DNA of 5,459 bases from Candidatus Bathyarchaeota archaeon. GTDB taxonomy: Archaea > Thermoproteota > Bathyarchaeia > TCS64. Position 1 is the stretch's first letter. Every line of letters starts with the position of its first letter. The notes below the pieces were generated by a model. It saw only the letters and a list, made by a program, of their open reading frames with translations. It was not told where the DNA came from and did not search any database. Position numbers and translations under genes: made by a program. Below are positions 1-5,214 of this stretch, one piece after another. The DNA lies in assembly GCA_018396515.1 (NCBI GenBank), contig JAGTQJ010000080.1, positions 1,706-7,164 on the forward strand. The letters run 5' to 3'.

Positions 1-1296
1 AGGTATGTGGGTGGGGCGGTATACACGAATAAGGTGCCCTCCTGCGCCATGAGGGGTTATGGAAACCCCCAGACGACATGGATGGTTGAGTCTATGATGG
101 ACGAGTTGGCCGAGGCCCTAGGCATGGACCCCCTAGAGCTCCGCCTCAAGAACTACGTGGGAAAGGGGGATATATTCTGGGGTCAGGGCCCAACGGTGAA
201 GTCGGTAATACAGAGCTGCGGGGTTGAGGAGATCCTAAGGAGGGGAGCTGAGCTGATAGGCTGGGATAAGAGGCCCAAACCCGGGGAGCAGAGGGGGAGA
301 TACAGGCGCGGCATAGGCCTTGGAAGGGGGTTCCACACCTCAAGCGCGGGTGCCGCGGTCCCAGGCACCGTCGTCGACTACTCCGGAGCCATCCTTAAGG
401 TCAACGAGGATGGAACCATCGACTACATCACAGCGATGGTAGACCAGGGGGGAGGCTCCCTAGAGGCCCACGCCAAGATAATAGCCGAGGAGCTCGGAGT
501 GCCCTTAAAAGCCGTCAACATAGTTGCAGCCGACACCCAGACAACCCTATACGACGTATGCACCCACGCCTCAAGAGGTGTATACGCCGGTGGAGGGGCA
601 GCCCTCAGGGCAGCGAGGGAGGTCAAGGGGAGGCTCCTGGAGCTGGCGGCGAGGGTTCTAGACGCCTACCCCCACGCCCTCGAGATAAGGCCTGACGAGG
701 AGCTTGGACAGGGGGTCATCTATGCTAGGGGAGTCGAGGGGAAGGAGATCACCATAGGAGATCTCACAACCATGGCCAGGCATAAGAACTGGGGGACCAT
801 AGCCTCGGCGGTGAGCTATAGGCCTGGGAGCTGTCCACCCCACTTCACAGCCTTCTTCGTCGAGGTCGAGGTGGACACCGAGACAGGGAAGGTTAGACCT
901 CTCAGGGTCATCGCAGGAGCCGATATAGGGACCGTTATAAACCCCGACCTGGCGGAGGGCCAGATCCACGGAGGCTTCGCCATGGGCTGGGGCCTCGCGG
1001 TGCTGGAGGACACGCCCTACGACCCCGAGACCGGAGACCTACTATGCAGGGGATACATAACAGACTATAAGGTGCCAACGGCCGCGGACATGCCCGATGT
1101 GGAGGATTTCAAGGTCTTCTTCATTGAGACCCATGAGCCAACAGGCCCCTTCGGGGCAAAGGGGCTGGGAGAGGCGGCCAAGAACCCTGCGGCCGCTGCG
1201 GTGGCCAACGCCATCTCAAACGCCCTTGGAGTTAGGTTCTACGAGCTCCCGATAACCCCGGACAGGATCCTAAAGGCCCTGAGAGGGAGGGGGTGA
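1..1296 (+). CDS. Molybdenum hydroxylase large (molybdopterin-binding) subunit, 5'-truncated
   Basis: This is the catalytic subunit of a xanthine dehydrogenase / aldehyde oxidoreductase-type enzyme, which hydroxylates a substrate (or in some relatives reduces one) at a Mo-pterin centre. The frame is open from base 1, so the GTG at 7 is probably not the start. About 431 residues remain of a family usually near 750-800, so the N-terminal part is missing. Visible, numbered from base 1: the Mo-site loop AMRGYGNPQ (16-24), where family members have AFRGFGGPQ-like sequences; a pterin-contact region DQGGGS (148-153) followed by an AEELGVP helix; an ASRGVYAGG stretch; and near the C-terminus GAKGLGE with the presumed catalytic Glu at residue 391. 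The loop lacks the Cys of CO dehydrogenase CoxL. Parts of the middle resemble 4-hydroxybenzoyl-CoA reductase or nicotinate dehydrogenase subunits, but the substrate is unknown. It ends 4 bases before the FAD subunit gene. Family assignment is firm. Confidence 0.95.
   Translation, partial: RYVGGAVYTNKVPSCAMRGYGNPQTTWMVESMMDELAEALGMDPLELRLKNYVGKGDIFWGQGPTVKSVIQSCGVEEILRRGAELIGWDKRPKPGEQRGRYRRGIGLGRGFHTSSAGAAVPGTVVDYSGAILKVNEDGTIDYITAMVDQGGGSLEAHAKIIAEELGVPLKAVNIVAADTQTTLYDVCTHASRGVYAGGGAALRAAREVKGRLLELAARVLDAYPHALEIRPDEELGQGVIYARGVEGKEITIGDLTTMARHKNWGTIASAVSYRPGSCPPHFTAFFVEVEVDTETGKVRPLRVIAGADIGTVINPDLAEGQIHGGFAMGWGLAVLEDTPYDPETGDLLCRGYITDYKVPTAADMPDVEDFKVFFIETHEPTGPFGAKGLGEAAKNPAAAAVANAISNALGVRFYELPITPDRILKALRGRG
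1285..1296 (+). promoter_or_regulatory. Ribosome binding site for the FAD subunit gene
   Basis: A purine-rich run containing GGGAGG followed by GGTGA lies just before the TTG at 1301. The last three bases are also the stop codon of the large subunit gene. GGTGA matches the archaeal anti-Shine-Dalgarno sequence, with 4 bases to the start. It supports the unusual TTG start, and no other start codon fits the conserved N-terminus. Confidence 0.65.
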
Positions 1297-1300
1297 GGGT

Positions 1301-2203
1301 TTGGAGATAAACAGGGTCAACACACGTATAATCCCCTTCAGGTTCGAGTACCACTCCCCATCAAGCCTCGGGGAGGCCCTAACCATCCTCTCGAGGTACG
1401 GCTCAGAGGCTAGGATCCTGGCCGGAGGCACAGACCTGCTTGTGGATATGAAGCAGAGGCTCATAGAGCCCAGACACCTTGTCGACATAAAGAGGATACC
1501 AGAGTTAAAGCTCCTGGGGGGAGATGCAGGGGGCTTCATGATAGGCTCGGCTGTGAGGTTGAGGGAGCTTGAGAGGTCTGAGGCCATCAAGGGGAGGCTC
1601 CCCCTCCTCCACGAGGCCATCTCCTCCATGGGCTCTGTTCAGGTCAGGAACATGGCCACCCTTGGGGGTAACCTGTGCAGGGCCAGCCCATCAGCCGACG
1701 CCGCCGTCGCCCTCCTAGCCCTAGAGGCGGAGGCCCTGATAGCAGGGCCTACGGGGACTAAGAAGGTTCCCTTGGAGGGGTTCTTCCTCGGGCCGAGGGC
1801 AACCCTCCTCAGGCCGGATGAGATCCTCACAGGGGTCTATGTCCCCTATCCCCCTGAGGGTGCTGGATCAGCCTTCATAAAGTTGGGGAGAACCAGCCTC
1901 GACCTAGCCATCGTCAACATAGCCGTGGTTCTTAAGCTTAGAGGGGGGATTGTCGAACACTGCAGGATAGCTATGGGAGCTGTGGCCCCAAAGCCCTTAA
2001 GGCTTAGGAACATAGAGAGTTTCCTCTCAGGCAGGGGGCTCACACCAGAGGCTCTGGAGGAGGCCCTGGGGATGGTGGAGGCCTCCATCAAGCCCATAAC
2101 AGATATCAGAGCAACCGCCGATTATAGAAGGGAGGTCTCAAAGGTTTTGTTGAGGGACGCCATTAAAACCGCTGTGGAGAGGTGTGGAGGGCTGGGGTCA
2201 TGA
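1301..2203 (+). CDS. Molybdenum hydroxylase FAD-binding medium subunit (CoxM/XdhB-like)
   Basis: This subunit binds FAD and passes electrons from the iron-sulfur subunit to the final acceptor. The 300 residues match the family's usual 280-300. Visible: the FAD pyrophosphate-binding motif AGGTD at 41-45 followed by LLVDMK; the second flavin motif TLGGN at 120-124 followed by LCRASPSAD; and the C-terminal CO_deh_flav_C-type region with RIAMGAVAPKPLR and a final ADYRREVSKVLL segment. These place it in the FAD_binding_5 family. The start is a TTG with a strong Shine-Dalgarno site. About 12 residues precede the usual F-Y-x-P beginning, slightly longer than typical. Its stop overlaps the ATG of the small subunit gene (ATGA at 2200-2203), suggesting translational coupling in an L-M-S operon. 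The natural electron acceptor cannot be told from the sequence. Confidence 0.95.
   Translation: MEINRVNTRIIPFRFEYHSPSSLGEALTILSRYGSEARILAGGTDLLVDMKQRLIEPRHLVDIKRIPELKLLGGDAGGFMIGSAVRLRELERSEAIKGRLPLLHEAISSMGSVQVRNMATLGGNLCRASPSADAAVALLALEAEALIAGPTGTKKVPLEGFFLGPRATLLRPDEILTGVYVPYPPEGAGSAFIKLGRTSLDLAIVNIAVVLKLRGGIVEHCRIAMGAVAPKPLRLRNIESFLSGRGLTPEALEEALGMVEASIKPITDIRATADYRREVSKVLLRDAIKTAVERCGGLGS
2186..2190 (+). promoter_or_regulatory. Shine-Dalgarno site for the small subunit gene
   Basis: GGAGG lies 9 bases before the ATG at 2200, inside the end of the FAD subunit gene. It favours ATG 2200 over the upstream in-frame GTG at 2182, which would add six residues before the conserved MRIEFTLNG beginning. 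Confidence 0.65.
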
Positions 2204-2670
2204 GGATAGAGTTCACCCTGAATGGTAGGAGGAGGCGCGTGGATGTGGAGCCCAACCAGCTCCTCTTAAACCTCCTCAGGGATGAGCTCGGCCTGACTGG
2301 GGCCAAGTATGGATGCGGAATAGGGGTATGCGGGGCCTGCACCGTCCTATTAGATGGGGAGCCAGTCCTCTCGTGCCTCATCCTCGCCGTTGAAGTGGAC
2401 GGAAAAACCGTTGAGACAGTAGAGGGCTTGGGGGAGGGGGGCGGCCTCGACCCAGTACAGGAGGCCTTCATAGAGACTGGGGCCATCCAGTGCGGCTTCT
2501 GCACGCCAGGATTCATAATGGCGGCGAAGGCCCTCCTAAAGGAGAACCCAGAGCCCACGGAGAGGGAGATAAGGGAGTACCTCAAGGGAAATCTATGCAG
2601 GTGCACGGGCTATGTCAACATAGTTAAGGCGGTGAAATTGGCGGCTGAAAGAGCAAAGCACTTGACCTAG
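2200..2670 (+). CDS. Molybdenum hydroxylase [2Fe-2S] small subunit (CoxS/XdhC-electron-transfer type)
   Basis: This electron-transfer subunit carries two [2Fe-2S] clusters between the Mo site and FAD. The 156 residues match the usual size (about 155-165). The N-terminal plant-ferredoxin-like domain binds one cluster through Cys39, Cys44, Cys47 and Cys59 (C-x4-C-x2-C-x11-C). The C-terminal four-helix domain binds the other through Cys98, Cys101, Cys133 and Cys135, in IQCGFCTPG and NLCRCTGY. All eight ligands are present, so the protein looks intact. No signal peptide is visible, implying a cytoplasmic enzyme. The start ATG overlaps the FAD subunit stop. It is the last gene of the tight L-M-S unit; a 47-base gap with a T-run and TATA-like box follows. 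A paralogue lies on the opposite strand at 4730-5197, and the second cluster motifs are nearly identical in DNA. Confidence 0.96.
   Translation: MRIEFTLNGRRRRVDVEPNQLLLNLLRDELGLTGAKYGCGIGVCGACTVLLDGEPVLSCLILAVEVDGKTVETVEGLGEGGGLDPVQEAFIETGAIQCGFCTPGFIMAAKALLKENPEPTEREIREYLKGNLCRCTGYVNIVKAVKLAAERAKHLT
2479..2507 (+). repeat. 29-bp block identical (inverted) to 4890-4918
   Basis: This block encodes the IQCGFCTP cluster motif in the first small subunit gene. It is identical base for base to the reverse complement of 4890-4918 in the second small subunit gene. It is shared coding sequence between paralogues, not a mobile repeat. Confidence 0.8.
2593..2630 (+). repeat. 38-bp block identical (inverted) to 4767-4804
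   Basis: This block encodes LCRCTGYVNIVK in the first small subunit gene and is identical to the reverse complement of 4767-4804. Extending left to 2586 (4811 in the partner) adds seven bases with one mismatch, giving 44 of 45 identical. Third codon positions also match, including less GC-rich codons such as CTA, TAT, ATA and GTT. Confidence 0.8.
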
Positions 2671-2685
2671 ATCCTCCAATCTGCA

Positions 2686-2692
2686 TTTTTAA
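2686..2692 (+). promoter_or_regulatory. Putative TATA box for the Maf gene (or T-rich terminator of the upstream operon)
   Basis: TTTTTAA stands out as AT-rich in a GC-rich gap (2671-2717). It lies 25-32 bases before the ATG at 2718, the archaeal TATA-to-start spacing expected for a leaderless or nearly leaderless transcript. No Shine-Dalgarno site sits at a suitable distance before that ATG. The five-T run could also help terminate the upstream L-M-S transcript, since archaeal terminators are T-rich. Both roles are inferred. Confidence 0.45.
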
Positions 2693-2717
2693 CTTGCTGG
2701 AGAAATGTATAACGGTC

Positions 2718-3338
2718 ATGGCTAGGCTAGTTTTGGCCTCCAGGTCTCCCCGGAGATTCTCCCTTCTCTCCATCCTCGGTATTCCCTTCGAGGCGGCCCC
2801 TCCAGGGGAGGAGATCGAGGTGAGGGGAGGTCCCTGCGATGATCCATGCACCCTTGCCAAGAGGAATGCGGTGTCGAAGGCCCTCTCAGTCCATGGCCCC
2901 CCAGACACCATGGTGGTGGCCTTCGACACAGTGGTGTGGAAGGAGGGTTATGCCTATGGTAAGCCGGCCAGCCTAGACGAGGCATATGGAATGTTGAGGG
3001 AGCTCAGCGGAGGCTGGCATGAGGTTCACACCGCGGTCTGTGTGATAGACATGGGAAGGGGAGAATCCATCTCGGAATGTGAGGTGACGAGGGTCAAGTT
3101 CAAGGAGCTAACCGAGAGGGAGATAGAGCTCTACATATCCACGGGTGAGGCCCTCGACGCAGCGGGGGGCTACGCCATCCAGGGCCTTGCATCCCTCCTC
3201 ATCGAGAGGATCGAGGGGGACTACTTCAACGTCGTGGGCCTCCCCCTCCACAGGTTGAGGTCTATGCTTCAATCCCTAGGCGTGGACCTGCTCGAAGAGG
3301 CCGTGAGGATGAGGAAAGCCAGGGTGAATTTATCCTAG
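2718..3338 (+). CDS. maf: Maf-family nucleotide pyrophosphatase (dTTP/UTP type likely)
   Basis: Maf proteins hydrolyse nucleoside triphosphates to the monophosphate and pyrophosphate, with preference for dTTP/UTP or modified nucleotides. The 206 residues fit the family (about 185-210). Visible: the signature LASRSPRR at 6-13; the catalytic Asp70 in FDTVV; GKP with Lys82; LSGGWHEVHTAV around 95-106; and AGGYAIQG with Gln154, followed by EGDYFNVVGLPL. The AxxxxIQG and GDYxNVxGLP features are those of the YhdE-like dTTP/UTP branch rather than the m7GTP (YceF) branch; that subgroup call is by motif memory only. The ATG at 2718 puts LASRSPRR at the usual N-terminal place; a TTG at 2694 would add eight unconserved residues. 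The gene sits 47 bases after the small subunit and 39 bases before the mocA-like gene. Its presence in a molybdoenzyme locus is unexpected and may be incidental. Confidence 0.93.
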   Translation: MARLVLASRSPRRFSLLSILGIPFEAAPPGEEIEVRGGPCDDPCTLAKRNAVSKALSVHGPPDTMVVAFDTVVWKEGYAYGKPASLDEAYGMLRELSGGWHEVHTAVCVIDMGRGESISECEVTRVKFKELTEREIELYISTGEALDAAGGYAIQGLASLLIERIEGDYFNVVGLPLHRLRSMLQSLGVDLLEEAVRMRKARVNLS

Positions 3339-3347
3339 CCCCTCAAC

Positions 3348-3353
3348 TTATAA
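3348..3353 (+). promoter_or_regulatory. Putative TATA box for the mocA-like gene
   Basis: TTATAA in the 39-base gap after maf lies 24 bases before the TTG at 3378. That spacing suits a leaderless start near 3378 and argues for this TTG over the one at 3372. A weak AGGTTGA at 3359-3365 could instead act as a poor Shine-Dalgarno site for 3372. Confidence 0.4.
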
Positions 3354-3377
3354 CCTCCAGGTTGACCCTCTTTGGGC

Positions 3378-3977
3378 TTGAGGCTTTCGGCTGTCGTCTT
3401 GGCCGCGGGCAAGTCGGAGAGGATGGGTGTCAACAAGCTCCTCCTCAGGATAGCGGGTAAAACCCTCTTGGACCTAATTCTCGAGGCCCTTGAGGCCTCA
3501 AGCCTCCAAGAGGTCTATGTCGTCTTGGGCCACAAGCCTGAAGAGCTCAGGCCCATCATCAAGAGGCATGATGTGATGGAGGTGTTGAACCCTAACTATG
3601 AGGCGGGGATGTTGAGCTCTTTCAAGGCGGGCCTTAGGAGGGTATCAGCCGAAGCCGCCTTCCTAATCCTGGGTGATCAGCTCCTGGAGCCTGCTCTCCT
3701 TGTTAGGATGGCCTCGGTCATGGAGGGGGATCCCCAGGCCCTTATCGTTAGCCCAACCCATATGGGGAGGAGGGGTCACCCAGTCCTATTCAGGAGGACG
3801 ATCTTCGGGGAGATATTGAATCTCGGGGATGGGGAGACTCTCAGAGACCTTATCGAGAGGCACAGCTCGGCACATAGACTTGTTGAGGGAGGCCCCCTAT
3901 GCATCCTTGACATAGATACCCCCGAAGACTTTGAGAGGGCTAGGAGGCTTTATGAGGCCCTCTCCTCCTCTCCCTGA
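3378..3977 (+). CDS. mocA: MocA-like molybdenum cofactor nucleotidyltransferase
   Basis: This NTP-transferase-family protein (MobA-like, NTP_transf_3) probably adds CMP to Mo-molybdopterin, making the dinucleotide cofactor used by many molybdenum hydroxylases. The 199 residues match MocA (about 190-200). Visible: the nucleotide-binding LAAGKSERMG at 8-17 with Lys20; a NPNYEAGMLSS stretch at 71-81; the metal-site LGDQ at 98-101; RGHPVLF at 132-138, typical of MocA-like proteins; LGDGETLRDLI; and DIDTPEDFERA near the C-terminus. The residues after GDQ are LLEP rather than the immediate Pro common in MocA. The start is one of two TTGs (3372 or 3378); 3378 fits the family N-terminus and the TATA-like box. 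Its last 38 bases overlap the end of the opposing xdhC-like gene. GTP instead of CTP use cannot be excluded, but the xanthine-dehydrogenase-type neighbours favour CTP. Confidence 0.88.
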   Translation: MRLSAVVLAAGKSERMGVNKLLLRIAGKTLLDLILEALEASSLQEVYVVLGHKPEELRPIIKRHDVMEVLNPNYEAGMLSSFKAGLRRVSAEAAFLILGDQLLEPALLVRMASVMEGDPQALIVSPTHMGRRGHPVLFRRTIFGEILNLGDGETLRDLIERHSSAHRLVEGGPLCILDIDTPEDFERARRLYEALSSSP

Positions 3978-4737
3978 TGATCTCGGCCATTATGCTTATG
4001 GCTATCTCCTCGGGGGTTGTGGCGCCTATATCCAGGCCTATGGGGGCGTGGATCCTCCTCACGTCCTCCTCACTGAAGCCCATCTCCATCAGCCTCCTCC
4101 TATGGGCCTCAGCCTTCCCCCTGCTCCCAAGTAGACCTATATAGCCCGTCTTGCCCAGCATCCTTCTCAGCGCCTCCAACTCATGCCTCTCATCCCCATG
4201 GACTATGGCCACGAAGTCCGATGGCCTCACCTCCACATCTTCGAGTTCTCTCTCGAAAGGGCCTGTCCTGAGCTCCTTGACTTTAGGGAACCTCTCGGCT
4301 GTCGCCGTCTCAGCGTCATCCACAACTATCGTCTCGAGTCCAACTATGTCCGCTATTGTGGCGAGGGGCTTTGCTACATGGCCTGAGCCTATTATTATGA
4401 GCTTGGGCTCGGGCCTCAAGACGTCGATGAAGACCCTGACCTCCCCTCCACATCTAGATTCCACTGGGATGACCCCCTCCCTCGGCTCGACTCCCAAGGC
4501 GAAGTTCAGGGCCCTAGGTCTGCCCTCCTTGATCGCCTCTAGGGCCTCCTTAACGATCCTTCTCTCCATATCGCCCCCTCCGATCGTGCCATAACTGTCG
4601 CCATCCGAATCGACGATCATCTTTGCCCCCACACCTCTCGGCGCGGATCCCCTCTTCTCTATCAGGGTGCAGAGGGCTGCGGGCCTCCCCTCCTCTAAAA
4701 GGTTTGCGAGCCTCCTGAATATCTCTGCATCACTCAT
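3940..4737 (-). CDS. XdhC/CoxI-family Moco sulfuration and insertion protein
   Basis: XdhC-family proteins bind molybdenum cofactor, support its sulfuration and deliver it to the large subunit; they are not part of the finished enzyme. The 265 residues are in family range. The N-terminal XdhC_CoxI domain shows RGSAPRGVGAKM (29-40), GTIGGGDME (50-58) and the conserved CGG at 96-98. The C-terminal Rossmann-like domain shows IIIGSGHVAKPLA (114-126), a VVDD strand end, HGDERHELEAL, YIGLLGSRGK (199-208) and HAPIGLDIGATTPEEIA (230-246). The ATG at 4737 is preferred over the in-frame ATG at 4758 because GAGAGGATC lies just upstream. It overlaps the end of the small subunit gene by 8 bases (ATGAGTGA), suggesting coupled translation. 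It is transcribed with the second M-S pair and its tail overlaps the opposing mocA-like gene; the overlap covers only tails outside the conserved motifs. Confidence 0.94.
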   Translation of the reverse strand: MSDAEIFRRLANLLEEGRPAALCTLIEKRGSAPRGVGAKMIVDSDGDSYGTIGGGDMERRIVKEALEAIKEGRPRALNFALGVEPREGVIPVESRCGGEVRVFIDVLRPEPKLIIIGSGHVAKPLATIADIVGLETIVVDDAETATAERFPKVKELRTGPFERELEDVEVRPSDFVAIVHGDERHELEALRRMLGKTGYIGLLGSRGKAEAHRRRLMEMGFSEEDVRRIHAPIGLDIGATTPEEIAISIMAEIIRERRRGPHKAS

Positions 4738-5197
4738 CTCTGATCCTCTCAGAGGCATTAAGGATGGCCTTAACTATGTTGACATAGCCCGTGCACCTGC
4801 ATAGGTTTCCCACGATCGCCCTCTTCACCTCATCGGCGGAGGGGTTTGAGTTATCCCTTAGTAGGGCGTAGGCGGAGAGGAGCATCCCGGGCGTGCAGAA
4901 GCCGCACTGGATGGCCCCGGCGCTTATGAAGCTCTCCACAAGCCCCCTCAATAATGGGTCCTCTTGAAGCCCCTCGACCGTGGTTACCTCCCTCCCCTCA
5001 AGTTGGGGGGCGAGGATGAGGCAGGAGTTGACCGGTGAGCCGTCGAGCAGGACAGTACAGGTTCCGCACTCCCCCTGGTCACACCCCTTCTTCACGCTCT
5101 TCACCCCCATCTCCCCCCTTAAGAGATCTAGGAGGGTGATGTTCTCCCTTGCCTCGCATGTTACATCCTTGCCGTTAAGCCTGAAGGAGATCCTCAT
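4730..5197 (-). CDS. Second molybdenum hydroxylase [2Fe-2S] small subunit
   Basis: This is the electron-transfer subunit of a second molybdenum hydroxylase, 155 residues with both cluster domains intact. The first cluster motif is GCDQGECGTC followed by NSC (C-x4-C-x2-C-x11-C); the second pair is IQCGFCTPG and NLCRCTGY. It is paralogous to the product of 2200-2670, with divergent first-domain codons but almost identical DNA at the second-cluster motifs. The ATG at 5197 begins MRISFRLNG, the usual family start, and has a full AAGGAGGTGA Shine-Dalgarno site 7 bases upstream; the in-frame ATG at 5218 would add seven poorly conserved residues. It follows the FAD subunit gene with a 7-base gap and overlaps the xdhC-like gene by 8 bases. 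Its partner large subunit is not in the window. Confidence 0.96.
   Translation of the reverse strand: MRISFRLNGKDVTCEARENITLLDLLRGEMGVKSVKKGCDQGECGTCTVLLDGSPVNSCLILAPQLEGREVTTVEGLQEDPLLRGLVESFISAGAIQCGFCTPGMLLSAYALLRDNSNPSADEVKRAIVGNLCRCTGYVNIVKAILNASERIRDE
4742..4750 (-). promoter_or_regulatory. Shine-Dalgarno site for the xdhC-like gene
   Basis: On the minus strand GAGAGGATC lies 4 bases before the ATG at 4737, close to the archaeal GGAGGTGATC ideal. It lies inside the small subunit coding region and decides the start in favour of 4737 over 4758. Confidence 0.6.
4767..4804 (-). repeat. Inverted partner of the 38-bp block at 2593-2630
   Basis: This is the copy inside the second small subunit gene, read on the minus strand. 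It lies in inverted orientation about 2.1 kb from its partner, so recombination between the two would invert the maf-mocA-xdhC segment. Confidence 0.8.
4890..4918 (-). repeat. Inverted partner of the 29-bp block at 2479-2507
   Basis: This is the copy inside the second small subunit gene, read on the minus strand, encoding the same IQCGFCTP motif with identical codons. The sequence between this block and the 4767-4804 block is clearly diverged from the first gene. Confidence 0.8.
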
Positions 5198-5204
5198 CCC
5201 TCCC

Positions 5205-5214
5205 TCACCTCCTT
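5205..5214 (-). promoter_or_regulatory. Full-length Shine-Dalgarno site for the second small subunit
   Basis: On the minus strand AAGGAGGTGA matches the archaeal anti-Shine-Dalgarno sequence over its whole length and lies 7 bases before the ATG at 5197. Its final TGA is also the stop codon of the upstream FAD subunit gene, so terminating ribosomes finish on the next gene's binding site. Confidence 0.8.

Noticed and set aside
146..1013. Minus-strand open frames opposite the large subunit gene
   Set aside because: They are rich in Pro, Ser and Arg, lack recognisable motifs, and lie opposite strongly conserved coding sequence.
1..1296. Aerobic CO dehydrogenase large subunit (CoxL)
   Set aside because: The active-site loop AYRCSFR with its Cys is absent; the corresponding loop is AMRGYGNPQ, as in xanthine dehydrogenase-type enzymes.
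2182..2199. Upstream GTG start for the first small subunit
   Set aside because: It adds six unconserved residues, overlaps the FAD subunit further, and would place GGAGG inside the coding region rather than before the ATG at 2200.
3957..3974. Pyrimidine-rich tract as a terminator or structural element
   Set aside because: It is C-rich rather than T-rich and is accounted for by the coding tails of both overlapping genes.
3931..4594. Plus-strand open frames opposite the xdhC-like gene
   Set aside because: They are antisense to a gene with full XdhC domains, show no family motifs, and are explained by low stop-codon density in GC-rich DNA.
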